Source of the DNA: Odoribacter sp. Z80
Lineage (GTDB): Bacteria; Bacteroidota; Bacteroidia; Bacteroidales; Marinifilaceae
Assembly: GCF_009935865.1 (NCBI RefSeq)
Contig: NZ_QWEL01000017.1
Location: forward strand, 1 to 53,185
DNA: 53,185 nucleotides
Reading direction: 5' to 3'
The notes beneath the pieces were generated by a model. That model worked only from the letters and a program-made list of their open reading frames with translations. It had not been told where the DNA came from and did no database searches. A program made the translations under genes and the position numbers. Within the stretch, counting starts at the first letter, position 1. Every line of letters begins with the position of its first letter. Shown here piece by piece: positions 1 to 7,566 of this stretch.

Positions 1-61
1 TTATAGTATCTCTTACAAAGAGATAAATTTCTTCAAAAAAATCTTTTGATTTTCGCATCAT
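1..61 (-). CDS. 5' end of a gene leaving the window (hypothetical)
   Basis: Reading leftward from two adjacent ATG codons (61-59 and 58-56), an open frame of about 20 codons continues to the window edge with residues such as KDFFEEIYLFVRD. It begins 34 nt after the stop of the FUSC-like gene on the same strand, so it may be the next gene of that operon. Too little is visible for a family call, and it could be chance reading frame. Confidence 0.3.
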   Translation of the reverse strand, partial: MMRKSKDFFEEIYLFVRDTI

Positions 62-95
62 AACCGCTACACCAACTTGATACACAATTCCGTTT

Positions 96-656
96 CTAAA
101 TTTTTCTGAGAATCATTTTCCTTTGTTTCCACATCTTCCGGAATTTCTGAAATATAAATTCTACCCACACCATAAAAATACCGGAAGCAGCGCCGACTGC
201 AGCTTCGCTAAAACGTAAAAGCCCGTTTTCCCAGGATGGTACTCCGGGATATTCATGGGAAATAATAAGGACTACAGTTAAAGTAATAGTAGCCATTTTA
301 CCGTTATCCGGCACTTTCAAAAGCATACAAATCACTTCTAAAACAAACACAGCTATAATCATGCCTGCAATGGAAAAAGAATAAAACAATAAATACATCC
401 AGGCTATAAATGCTCCGATAAAAGTTCCCAAAACTCTAAGCCAGCCATTGTGAAGGGAGTTTTTCAGATCATTATCCTGCAAAACAACAATGGAAGAAGT
501 ACAAGCTAATATAGCTCCGATAGCACTCGATTCCTGATGAAAATGTCCTGTGACATAAGAGCCAAAGAAATAAGACAACAACACCGCCATACATTTTAAA
601 AAAGCAATGTCGGGATGAATACGTCGTATAATATCCAGAATTTTCATACCTGTCAA
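96..656 (-). CDS. FUSC-like small integral membrane protein
   Basis: The 186-aa product is nearly all hydrophobic, with about five membrane segments (roughly residues 22-38, 43-60, 73-91, 93-112 and 119-136) and a basic cytoplasmic tail. The pattern of an early helix, then SSAIGAILACTSSIVVLQDN, then a duplicated pair of helices resembles the N-terminal half of FUSC / aromatic-acid exporter family proteins. Family members often carry a long soluble C-terminal part, which is absent here. The substrate cannot be inferred. The gene is transcribed away from tRNA-Thr. Start chosen at MTGMKIL; MKIL three codons later is equally possible. Confidence 0.65.
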   Translation of the reverse strand: MTGMKILDIIRRIHPDIAFLKCMAVLLSYFFGSYVTGHFHQESSAIGAILACTSSIVVLQDNDLKNSLHNGWLRVLGTFIGAFIAWMYLLFYSFSIAGMIIAVFVLEVICMLLKVPDNGKMATITLTVVLIISHEYPGVPSWENGLLRFSEAAVGAASGIFMVWVEFIFQKFRKMWKQRKMILRKI

Positions 657-730
657 ATTTGCTACCGTATTTCAATACGATACGGTTGCCCCCAGGTTTA
701 GTTATAAGTCATACAGAAGAAAATTGCACA

Positions 731-764
731 AAAAGGGCTGTATTCGAAAGGATACAGCCCTTTT
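731..764 (-). terminator. Intrinsic terminator after tRNA-Thr
   Basis: A perfect GGGCTGTAT/ATACAGCCC stem with an 8-nt loop is followed on the minus strand by a run of five T. It lies 7 nt past the 3' end of tRNA-Thr. The flanking A run makes it potentially bidirectional. Confidence 0.85.
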
Positions 765-771
765 ACACTTG

Positions 772-845
772 AGCCTCTTGTCGGATTCGAACCAACGACC
801 CCGAGATTACAAATCACGTGCTCTGGCCAGCTGAGCTAAAGAGGC
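772..845 (-). tRNA. tRNA-Thr (TGT)
   Basis: On the minus strand the 74-nt sequence has a GCCTCTT acceptor strand pairing with AAGAGGC, a D-arm with TAGCTCAGCTGG, anticodon loop TTTGTAA (anticodon TGT) and the T-arm GGTTCGAATCC. CCA is not encoded. It lies just downstream of the SRP RNA on the same strand and probably shares its transcript and terminator. Confidence 0.95.
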
Positions 846-859
846 AGATTTCTTAAAAC

Positions 860-955
860 GGGTAAGCTGACTATGTCGCACCGCTACAACCACATACCTT
901 TGCTGCCTTCCGACCCTGGAGGATTCTGCAGGAGCTGGTCGCATAGGACTTACCC
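860..955 (-). ncRNA. ffs: Signal recognition particle RNA (small bacterial type)
   Basis: The minus strand folds into one long hairpin, with GGGTAAG at 955-949 pairing with CTTACCC at 866-860. The apex holds the SRP helix 8 signature CCAGGGTCGGAAGGCAGCA, including a GGAA tetraloop region and symmetric loop that bind Ffh. The size, about 96 nt, fits the Alu-less 4.5S-like class. A canonical Bacteroidetes promoter precedes it, and tRNA-Thr plus a terminator follow. Confidence 0.93.
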
Positions 956-960
956 GGGCA

Positions 961-991
961 CAAAGGTATAAAAAAAGTAATTACCACCAAA
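961..991 (-). promoter_or_regulatory. Bacteroidetes sigma-ABfr-type promoter of ffs/tRNA-Thr
   Basis: On the minus strand TACCTTTG (968-961) matches the -7 consensus TAnnTTTG, and TTTG (991-988) lies exactly 19 nt upstream as the -33 box. The -7 box ends about 6 nt before the RNA 5' end. Confidence 0.85.
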
Positions 992-1187
992 AATATGATA
1001 TATGTTTTTTTGAAAAATATAAATCAACATACATCGTACACTCAAAATCTGTCAGCAACCTCCCTGTTTCTCCACAATACAAAAGCAAAAAGTTAAATCA
1101 GAAACGAAATGCAACCTCAAATAAGATATTTCGATATAAAGAATAGGTTTAACTTCTTTAACCTCTACAAAATTAATATGGGGGCTT

Positions 1188-1943
1188 ATGTTGAAAAACA
1201 TGGATGATTTTTTTTCTTTTTCATCGGTAGTTTCAGAATTATTATTGCCAATGAATCCATCCTTTTCAGCCTGGAAAGAATTTCCCGGATACATAGAAAA
1301 AACTTTAAGGATAATTGGAAAATTGAGCCGGCACAATCGGATTCATATCGTGGATATTCATCCGGACATGACTTATTCTATCGCATATGAATGGTGTGAT
1401 GATTCAGGGTTGAAAAAAAGAAAAGGGAAACGAGAAAAAGTCTTGTATGATCCGGAGTTGGAAAAACAACTGTGCGAACAAAATTATATGATAATCCAAG
1501 AAAACGCCTCATCCCGGAATCCGGATTTACATCATTTCTTACAGGAACAACATTGCCGGCAAATGTTGCTGTTACCTTTGTTTGAAGTGGGTACAAACCT
1601 TACATTCATTGCTTTCATGCAGTGTGATGATATACATACCTGGAATATAGAGGAAATCAAACTTTTGGAGAACCTGTCCGCAGTTATTGGAATTCAATTA
1701 AACAATTACCGTTTATTAGTTCGTCTGTTAAAACAATTGCAGCAAACCAAAAAAGAACAGGAATCACTGGAAACAATGCAGACCCGATTAAAACAGGTGG
1801 AAGCAGCCATTACTTCGGACTGGGAACAACTGAGGGAACATCTCCGGGATTCCGGACAGTTACAACAAATTTCCGCATGGCAAAAAATAGAAAAAGAATT
1901 AAAAGAATTAAATAAAATTTGTCAAACCATTACTGTAAAATGA
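1188..1943 (+). CDS. GAF-domain-like sensor protein
   Basis: The 251-aa soluble protein has a GAF-like region at about residues 25-180, with the typical late strand-helix pattern LLLPLFEVGTNLTFIAFMQ followed by an EEIKLLENLSAVIGIQL helix. A C-terminal coiled coil (about 185-250, rich in Q, E and K) follows. No catalytic motif is visible. It ends 6 nt before the hybrid receiver-kinase gene, so the two are almost certainly co-transcribed. The likely role is signal input or partner for that kinase. The ligand is unknown. Confidence 0.7.
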   Translation: MLKNMDDFFSFSSVVSELLLPMNPSFSAWKEFPGYIEKTLRIIGKLSRHNRIHIVDIHPDMTYSIAYEWCDDSGLKKRKGKREKVLYDPELEKQLCEQNYMIIQENASSRNPDLHHFLQEQHCRQMLLLPLFEVGTNLTFIAFMQCDDIHTWNIEEIKLLENLSAVIGIQLNNYRLLVRLLKQLQQTKKEQESLETMQTRLKQVEAAITSDWEQLREHLRDSGQLQQISAWQKIEKELKELNKICQTITVK

Positions 1944-1949
1944 TGTAAG

Positions 1950-3095
1950 ATGCCATTGGATAACAGTAAGTTTACTATTTTATTGGTAATATCATCATTA
2001 GAACATACGGAAGATCTCATCAACACCCTCTTGAGTGCTGGATTTCATATTTGCAAAACCGAAAATATATCTTCCGCTATTCCTGTGATTGAAAATGAGT
2101 TGCCAGATTTGATTTTATCGGATATGGATAAAGCTTTGCCACAGGAAGCTATGGCGTTGTCGGGTTTAAAAAATCGCGGCACAGGCTGTTTCGTTCCCGT
2201 CCTGTTTCTTACTTCGCCAACCAATGAGAGCTATATTTCCGGAGATTTCATCCACGACCATGTGGATTTTATTTTAAAGCCTTTCCCCCCGCAGGAGTTA
2301 ATTATCCGCATCCAACATCAGCTTTTATGGTTGAAAGCAGTGCGTACAATCCGGAGACAAAATAAAAGTTTAAGAGCCACTTTAAAAGCCCGAGACAAAC
2401 TATATGCGGTCATTGCCCACGACTTACGCTCTCCGATCAGCACGATAAAAATGATTAATTCTTCTTTAAGTTCCGAGAAAGCGCGCATTAAGGACCCGAA
2501 AATCCTGAAACTGTTTGAGATGATCAACGATACCACCGAAGAAGCTTTTAATCTGCTGGAGAATCTGTTACAATGGACCCGCAATCAAAATGGCAAAACA
2601 AAGGTTTACACCACCTCATTCAATATGACTCCTGTCATTCGGCAAGTATGTTTGTTATTTTCCGCCATTGCCTTAGAGAAAGAGATTGTTTTAACCAATC
2701 TTGTCAAAGGCACCCATCAGGTTTGTGCAGATATAGACATGGTTAAAACCATATTGCGCAACCTCATTTCCAACGCCATAAAATTTACTTATCCCGGCGG
2801 GCGAGTCGAAGTTGAAATAGCAGATATGCCAGACCATGCACTTATCAGTATCAAAGACACCGGCAAAGGCATTCCACGGTCCATGCACCCCCATTTACTA
2901 AATTCCAATACTTATCCGAGTAGTTACGGAACCCGGAATGAAAAAGGAAGTGGACTGGGACTAATCCTAAGCCGAGACTTCGTTCGTATAAACAAAGGAA
3001 AACTTTGGTTTCTTTCGCAAGAAGGCGTAGGAACAACCTTCTACTTTACCTTGCCTACCTGCAATGCGGAAGTTTCCAGCAACACCAAACGCTGA
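1950..3095 (+). CDS. Receiver-histidine kinase fusion (response regulator/sensor kinase)
   Basis: An N-terminal receiver (residues 7-125) has the phospho-acceptor Asp58 in LILSDMD and the conserved Lys110 in ILKPF. A HisKA dimerisation helix carries His157 (HDLRSP), and a HATPase_c domain has the N-box Asn275 (NLISNAIKF), G1 DTGKG (303-307) and G2 GSGLGL (333-338). There are no membrane segments, so it is cytoplasmic. The acidic pair that binds Mg in receivers is replaced by serines (LLVISS), so receiver phosphorylation may be weak or absent. It is coupled to the GAF gene upstream. Its 3' end overlaps the convergent exonuclease gene by 55 bp. Confidence 0.88.
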   Translation: MPLDNSKFTILLVISSLEHTEDLINTLLSAGFHICKTENISSAIPVIENELPDLILSDMDKALPQEAMALSGLKNRGTGCFVPVLFLTSPTNESYISGDFIHDHVDFILKPFPPQELIIRIQHQLLWLKAVRTIRRQNKSLRATLKARDKLYAVIAHDLRSPISTIKMINSSLSSEKARIKDPKILKLFEMINDTTEEAFNLLENLLQWTRNQNGKTKVYTTSFNMTPVIRQVCLLFSAIALEKEIVLTNLVKGTHQVCADIDMVKTILRNLISNAIKFTYPGGRVEVEIADMPDHALISIKDTGKGIPRSMHPHLLNSNTYPSSYGTRNEKGSGLGLILSRDFVRINKGKLWFLSQEGVGTTFYFTLPTCNAEVSSNTKR

Positions 3096-3655
3096 TACAT
3101 ACACAAGGCACCCCAAGCATCAGTTGCCGCATAACGAACCTGCGCTTCCGTTAATACAAGGGCCTCCCAATTGGTTGTCCGTTGGCGTTTGGATATTCTA
3201 TAACCGAAAATAATAGCCATCAATTTTGAAAAAGATTTCTCCTCAATACCAAAACGAGAAACATACTCCTGTAAATCAACAAAAGAATGAGGAGAAAAAG
3301 CTGCACTTTTATTCAAATTCCGGATATCATCCCGGATGCCAACCCCTATTTTCATCACCCGTGGATCACTAAGCAAACATTGCAACGAAAGACCAAAACC
3401 ACATTTATTGAGCCGGAAGAGAAAAACTTCTTCCGGAGTAGCCAACTGCAAAAGACTAACGGGATAGCTCTCACCTTTCCGGAAAGAAGGCCGGGTTTCG
3501 GTGTCGAACCCCAAATATTCCTGCTGCAACAGAAAACGAACCGCCTCCTCCATCTGTCGGGAGTCTTCTATAACGGTAACAGGCCCATTGAAAACGAAAA
3601 CAGGTAAAGCAGCTATTTCTTCTTTGGTGATCGTACTTTTAAAATGTTGCATCAT
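3041..3655 (-). CDS. DEDDy-family 3'-5' exonuclease (RNase D/WRN-like)
   Basis: The 204-aa protein is a single DnaQ-like exonuclease fold with all acidic ligands visible: Asp51 and Glu53 in GFDTET, Asp109/110 in GIRDDIRNL, and the final Tyr175-x3-Asp179 in YAATDA. This is the WRN/RNase D (DEDDy) class, without an HRDC domain. Whether the substrate is DNA or RNA cannot be told. Its start overlaps the DUF5063 gene by 4 nt (ATGA), so the two form an operon. Its 3' end runs 55 bp into the convergent kinase gene. Confidence 0.88.
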   Translation of the reverse strand: MMQHFKSTITKEEIAALPVFVFNGPVTVIEDSRQMEEAVRFLLQQEYLGFDTETRPSFRKGESYPVSLLQLATPEEVFLFRLNKCGFGLSLQCLLSDPRVMKIGVGIRDDIRNLNKSAAFSPHSFVDLQEYVSRFGIEEKSFSKLMAIIFGYRISKRQRTTNWEALVLTEAQVRYAATDAWGALCMYQRLVLLETSALQVGKVK

Positions 3656-4179
3656 TCCTTATCTTTTACCTGATAAACTGCATGATGAATAGCCCGGATA
3701 ACACCGGCACACGCTTTTCCCCAATAAAGTTCGAAATTATTATTAAGCTGCCACAACGCTTCTCCAATAATTTCCGGAATACCACAACGGAACGAAGAAA
3801 TAAAATTTTTCAAATCCTGATAAATATCACAGGTTTTCTCAGCAATCGAATGCACCATTGGTACTTCACTGTATTGCATATTATCGTCAAACACTTCCAG
3901 ATACTCATCATATTCTCCCAGTAAACGATGGAGTTCCCCATAAAGATAATTGTATTGCTCTTCTGTCACAACATCTTCAACAAGCCCCTCTTCTTCCGGC
4001 TCCGTTTGAGGTAATAAAGCACCTTTCAAATAGATTAAGGGAATAAATTTTTGTAACCTTTGAATGAAATCCTGAAGCGGAATTTGAGGAGCCGTTTCTA
4101 TAAAATCACAGAATTCCTTCGCAACAGCCACAAATTCAATGACCTCTTTACTATATCCGACATGTTGAAAATCTTCCAT
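3652..4179 (-). CDS. DUF5063 family protein
   Basis: A 175-aa acidic, all-helical protein with an ATEEQY-like central linker and no catalytic motif. The length and the pairing with a DEDDy exonuclease gene match the Bacteroidetes DUF5063 family. The function is unknown. The ATGA overlap suggests translational coupling to the exonuclease, so a regulator or structural partner of that enzyme is a reasonable inference. Confidence 0.75.
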   Translation of the reverse strand: MEDFQHVGYSKEVIEFVAVAKEFCDFIETAPQIPLQDFIQRLQKFIPLIYLKGALLPQTEPEEEGLVEDVVTEEQYNYLYGELHRLLGEYDEYLEVFDDNMQYSEVPMVHSIAEKTCDIYQDLKNFISSFRCGIPEIIGEALWQLNNNFELYWGKACAGVIRAIHHAVYQVKDKE

Positions 4180-4247
4180 CTTTCTCTTTATTGATTTTGG
4201 GACAACCTTTCACCGGATGTCTGTTTGAACTTAAAAGTTACGTAGTA

Positions 4248-4255
4248 CAAAAGTA
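4248..4255 (-). promoter_or_regulatory. -7 box for DUF5063/exonuclease operon
   Basis: TACTTTTG on the minus strand matches TAnnTTTG, 69 nt upstream of the DUF5063 start. No clear -33 TTTG is at the ideal distance. Confidence 0.5.
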
Positions 4256-4413
4256 ATAAATTTGTGTAAAAAATAAAGTCCGTGAACAACAACAAAAACC
4301 GTCAATCTCCCATTTTATAAAGAAGAAAAGTTTCGTACCTATCCCTTTTTTCAATCCCAATCCGATACCTGAAAAAAACTAATAGAGATGAATGATAAAT
4401 AAAAATATATTTT

Positions 4414-4421
4414 TACCTTTG
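4414..4421 (+). promoter_or_regulatory. -7 box of tRNA-Ser
   Basis: TACCTTTG is identical to the -7 boxes of ffs and tRNA-Asp in this window. It lies 11 nt before the tRNA 5' end. Confidence 0.7.
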
Positions 4422-4432
4422 CCACGCAAAAG

Positions 4433-4520
4433 GGAAAGATGCAGGAGTGGTTGAACTGGCACGCCTGGAAAGCGTGTAAACCTCTAAAGGGTTTCAGGGG
4501 TTCGAATCCCCTTCTTTCCG
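4433..4520 (+). tRNA. tRNA-Ser (GGA)
   Basis: The 88-nt sequence has acceptor GGAAAGA pairing with TCTTTCC, discriminator G, anticodon loop CTGGAAA (anticodon GGA), a long class II variable arm (CCTCTAAAGGGTTTCAGG region) and T-arm GGTTCGAATCC. The island begins about 150 nt downstream, but the island repeats match tRNA-Asp, not this gene. Confidence 0.95.
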
Positions 4521-4527
4521 CTAATAG

Positions 4528-4566
4528 AAGAGTTATAAGATTAACAAGATCTTATGACTCTTTTTC
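4528..4566 (+). terminator. Intrinsic terminator of tRNA-Ser
   Basis: A 14-bp stem (AAGAGTTATAAGAT with ATCTTATGACTCTT, one G-U pair) with a 7-nt loop is followed by TTTTCTTTTT. Confidence 0.9.
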
Positions 4567-4672
4567 TTTTTCAAAAATTCTGCATCAAAGTAAAAAAGAA
4601 TTAGCAAACAAACCTATCTGAAAAGCCAATGCCCCTCCATACGCTGTAAAATAAGTAAGAAAGAAGTAAAAT

Positions 4673-4706
4673 CGTTGGACTTTTCTCTGTCCTGCAAAGT
4701 CCAACG
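4673..4706. repeat. Inverted arm-type repeat, decayed element end
   Basis: CGTTGGACTTT (4673-4683) and its exact inverse AAAGTCCAACG (4696-4706) form a 34-nt inverted repeat. The same arrangement sits at the integrase-proximal end of element A (28671-28704), and about 100 nt after it here is a diverged copy of that end. It is not followed by an att copy, so I read it as a relic. Confidence 0.7.
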
Positions 4707-4799
4707 AATAAGCCCACGGCAATTGCTGGTTTAAGGTCATTTTATTGGAGGACAAGCAGAAAAAGAAAAAATCTCAAAATAGTAAACCAGAAAGGTGAA

Positions 4800-4931
4800 A
4801 CAAGAGGACAATGTACGAATTAACAACTAAAATTAGAGCAGACATTTAAGAGACAATAAGTACACAATCAGATATTTAACTTGAAAATCGTTACAATTTT
4901 TCACTTGTTCTTTCTGTAACGAAATTGTAAC
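4800..4931. repeat. Relic of a B-type integrase-proximal element end
   Basis: This stretch aligns by eye, in the same orientation, with the DNA between the integrase start of element B and its terminator (about 43695-43826). Shared parts include GCAGACATTT, AAATCGTTACAATTTTT and CTGTAACGAAATTGTAAC (4914-4931). There is no integrase next to it, so the body of that element has been lost. Confidence 0.75.
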
Positions 4932-4965
4932 TGTACTTGCTTAAAACGATTCTATTCCTTTCTGC

Positions 4966-5088
4966 AAAGTCCAACGATTAAGCCCGTGGCAACTGCCGGA
5001 TTCGGGTACTTTTTGCTTGGGCAAGTGGAAAAAGAAAAAGTCCCAAAGTATTAAACTTCAGGACTTTTCTTGATTTTCGTCTTCATTA
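4966..5088. repeat. Second copy of the element A right end, with tRNA-type terminator
   Basis: It matches 28694-28818 almost base for base, beginning with AAAGTCCAACG (4966-4976) and including the hairpin AAAAGTCC/GGACTTTT (about 5035-5068). On the minus strand that hairpin would end transcripts leaving tRNA-Asp. An att copy follows at once. It is either the original chromosomal sequence downstream of tRNA-Asp or the end of an earlier, deleted element. Confidence 0.75.
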
Positions 5089-5110
5089 AGCGGTGCGGAC
5101 GGGACTCGAA
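5089..5110. repeat. Left attachment site (attL), 22-nt copy of the tRNA-Asp 3' end
   Basis: The 22 nt are identical to 43952-43973, which hold the last 20 nt of tRNA-Asp plus two flanking bases. The identity stops at 5111. Such a direct repeat of a tRNA 3' end, with an integrase near the intact tRNA, is the standard mark of tyrosine-recombinase integration. Confidence 0.88.
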
Positions 5111-5160
5111 TACACTTCGTAATCCTTTCGTTACCAATATCTTAATCCGTTAAAATTTTT

Positions 5161-5171
5161 AAAGTCCAACG
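5161..5171. repeat. Left arm-type site of element A
   Basis: AAAGTCCAACG recurs exactly 50 nt inside attL. It is the same 11-mer found twice (inverted and direct) at the right end of element A (28671-28681 and 28694-28704). Presence at both ends suggests an arm-type binding site of the A integrase. Confidence 0.6.
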
Positions 5172-5340
5172 TTTAATCCTATGTGCAGATTTCGCTGTTT
5201 TACTTGGCTTTTTGTAGCAAGTCTAAGAACATGTACAAATATACTTGTTTTTCTTTATAAGAAGCAAATGTTGCAGAGAGAATAAAATCATTTAAATATT
5301 TGAAGGCTCAAAAGTATGGCTACCTTATGTTGTGCTACAT

Positions 5341-6348
5341 TTAAATATGTTTATCTTCAGTTCGATACATTTCAAAACGTATTAATATTTCATGCAGTTT
5401 TTTCAATGTTTCCACAGCATTTTCGATTGGTGGCATCTTTGTTTTGTCAAAGGTTAGTTTTTTCAAATCGGTAGAATAGGCAGTTGCTGTTTCGGGTAAT
5501 GCCATGACCTTTTCGGCATCCTTGAATATCGGAGCGTCAGCCAGCGACAAGTGCGAACGCGAATTTCTGCTTAGCCCATCTTCTATCGTTACCTGATACA
5601 TGGCTTCCAGAAATTCTTCTGAATGTAAGTAATTTTTGTATTCTTTATTATAATAGAGTGCCGATAAGTCATAAACATCACGAATATGTTTTGCCAACAA
5701 TGCGTTAGCATCGTCATTATATGATAATTTTACCAGTCGTGAAATTTTGTCGCAGATAGTTTTTCGTGGATTGATACATTGTACTTCAAAACTTTCCAAT
5801 CCGTATGTGGAGATTATTTCTTGCTGACTAATGCTTTCAAGGAATGCGGTTACTATTGGCTTGATTGTCCGAGAGTCCGCCGGGTAGAACATCTGCTTTT
5901 TGTCCGGCAAGTCGCAGGACTTTATTTCTACTTCTAAATGTTCTTTCAAACCTACACCTTGAAATACATTGTTATACGAGAAATAGAGCTTACGATAGTT
6001 ACCGCCCGTTTCCGACAAATCTTCCTTGTAGATGTCGTTATTCTGTTCGATGATAAACTTCGACAGTTTTTTGTTCAAGGTCTTTTCCGCCTGCTTCGAT
6101 GCCGTTTTATCCCCTGTGAAGACGAACAAATCCAAATCTTCTGAGAACCGTTCAATCAATCCGTAGGCTTTTGACAGAGACGTTCCACCTTTGAAAAAGG
6201 TTTTATCTTTATATTCGGACAAGGAAATATCACAGAGTATTTTTGATACCCAATAATCCTTTTCTATGTGCGACTGTTCATAGCCAAAATGTTCCGCAGC
6301 CAGTGCAATGATTTCTTTAAACGCTTCTTTGTCCGAATGTAAATTCAT
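5341..6348 (-). CDS. abiEii: AbiEii-type nucleotidyltransferase toxin (element A)
   Basis: The 335-aa protein has the type IV toxin signature: IEKDYWV (28-34), KGGTSLSKAYGLI with GGTS at 54-57, and the metal-binding FSEDLDLFV with Asp71 and Asp73. This is the DNA polymerase-beta-like nucleotidyltransferase fold. AbiEii-class enzymes halt growth, and related MenT toxins modify tRNA 3' ends. The antitoxin gene lies 8 nt upstream on the same strand, so the pair is one operon. It is the first gene inside attL, a usual site for element-stabilising or anti-phage cargo. Confidence 0.9.
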   Translation of the reverse strand: MNLHSDKEAFKEIIALAAEHFGYEQSHIEKDYWVSKILCDISLSEYKDKTFFKGGTSLSKAYGLIERFSEDLDLFVFTGDKTASKQAEKTLNKKLSKFIIEQNNDIYKEDLSETGGNYRKLYFSYNNVFQGVGLKEHLEVEIKSCDLPDKKQMFYPADSRTIKPIVTAFLESISQQEIISTYGLESFEVQCINPRKTICDKISRLVKLSYNDDANALLAKHIRDVYDLSALYYNKEYKNYLHSEEFLEAMYQVTIEDGLSRNSRSHLSLADAPIFKDAEKVMALPETATAYSTDLKKLTFDKTKMPPIENAVETLKKLHEILIRFEMYRTEDKHI

Positions 6349-6356
6349 ATATCTGT

Positions 6357-7058
6357 TTACACTGTTTTGTAATTCATATTGAACCGGGTTGTGGGAAGTA
6401 AAGTCTTTTTCATTTCCCGTTGCAACGCTGCTTGTTTTATATCCCCTAAAATGTCTGCAACGGCTTTACGAACCCGGGGTGGGTAATTCTTTGCCAAAGT
6501 TATCACTTTTTTCAGTTCTGCCACAGAATAATGGCTGAAATATTGAGTTTTAACCCGATTATAAATATCCTGTTCTGTTGTTCCAGGAATATGTTTCATG
6601 TCTTTTATGGCATCGAGTACCCGCAAAAACGGGATAAGGCTTTCGTTGGTACAATCGCTACAGTAGGCTTTGACACTTTCTACGTCCAAGTTCTTAAAAC
6701 GGAAATGCCGTACCGGATAGCACGTTGCTATAGTTATAGTGGTTGCTACCTGTTCTGTAAGCCCCATTTTGTTGTAAACATATGCGCCTGTGATATAGCC
6801 GTTCAGTTTTTGAGTGAGGTAACGAAATTGCTCATCCTGATAGATAGGCAGTTTCCCCAGCCCTAACGCGGATTTTCGGGGACGATAATAAGCACCTTTC
6901 TCAATACGTACCAAAATACCTTTTTTACTTTGTTCGGAGAGCAGTATGGCAACATTGGCGGTTTTATCGTTATCGAACGACAAATCCCGAAATGTAAAAA
7001 TGCGTCCTGTGGCTATATTTTCAATCTGTTGCAATATGTTTTTTCTGAATGACTCCAT
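6357..7058 (-). CDS. abiEi: AbiEi-type antitoxin/transcriptional regulator (DUF6088)
   Basis: The 233-aa protein starts with a winged-helix region (about 1-70; TFRDLSFDNDKTANVAILLSEQ, then VRIEKGAYYRPRKSALG), followed by the domain that counters the toxin. It matches the DUF6088 antitoxin group that always precedes AbiEii. AbiEi proteins repress their own promoter through inverted repeats; a good candidate lies at 7094-7105 between the -33 and -7 boxes. Confidence 0.87.
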   Translation of the reverse strand: MESFRKNILQQIENIATGRIFTFRDLSFDNDKTANVAILLSEQSKKGILVRIEKGAYYRPRKSALGLGKLPIYQDEQFRYLTQKLNGYITGAYVYNKMGLTEQVATTITIATCYPVRHFRFKNLDVESVKAYCSDCTNESLIPFLRVLDAIKDMKHIPGTTEQDIYNRVKTQYFSHYSVAELKKVITLAKNYPPRVRKAVADILGDIKQAALQREMKKTLLPTTRFNMNYKTV

Positions 7059-7078
7059 ATCTTACCTGTTTTATTCTA

Positions 7079-7110
7079 CAAAGATAGAATATTATGTATT
7101 TACATGCAAA
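7079..7110 (-). promoter_or_regulatory. Promoter of the abiE operon with embedded inverted repeat
   Basis: On the minus strand the -7 box TATCTTTG (7086-7079) and the -33 box TTTG (7110-7107) are 20 nt apart. Between them, ATGTA-TT-TACAT (7094-7105) is a short inverted repeat, placed where a repressor would block RNA polymerase. Confidence 0.7.
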
Positions 7111-7537
7111 AACATATCAATAATTTTGCTAAAATGTTGTGTATAATATGGAGGGTTAATTCTCTAATATAACTTTGTTTCCTGTTTTTGAGGTAATTTT
7201 TTTTGAGATTTAGCAGTATAGTGATTGTACCAGCTCCGAAAAGTAGGTACCAAGAAAGTTAAGAATAATAATTGCTTTTGTAAAGTTTCATCAATATTGT
7301 ATAGCTCTTTGGGAAAGAAAATTTAAATGTTCTGGAAAGCTAACAAAGAAATAACCTACGATTTGATAGAATAGGTTGAGATAGTAAGAAATATAGGAAA
7401 TAATTTTTATAATCTTGATTAATTATATGTCAATATTTATGTTTACATTTATATGGGGCACAAAAAACGTTTTTTTGTAACAAAATAAAAGTTTAAATAA
7501 ACTATAATGTTTCGGATATAAATACCAAATTTTCGTC

Positions 7538-7545
7538 TAATTTTG
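7538..7545 (+). promoter_or_regulatory. -7 box for the 286-aa membrane protein gene
   Basis: TAATTTTG matches TAnnTTTG 21 nt before the ATG at 7567. An upstream in-frame TTG (7543) falls inside this box, which argues for the ATG start. The rest of 7111-7537 holds no gene or repeat that I can see. Confidence 0.55.
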
Positions 7546-7566
7546 GGGGCACTTCAAGAATTGAAT

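Noticed and set aside
4433-4520. tRNA-Ser as the integration target of the island
   Set aside because: It lies close to the left edge, but the repeated att sequence matches the 3' end of tRNA-Asp and not of tRNA-Ser.
4439-4621. 60-codon frame over tRNA-Ser
   Set aside because: It is a reading of the tRNA and its terminator; structure and promoter explain the sequence.
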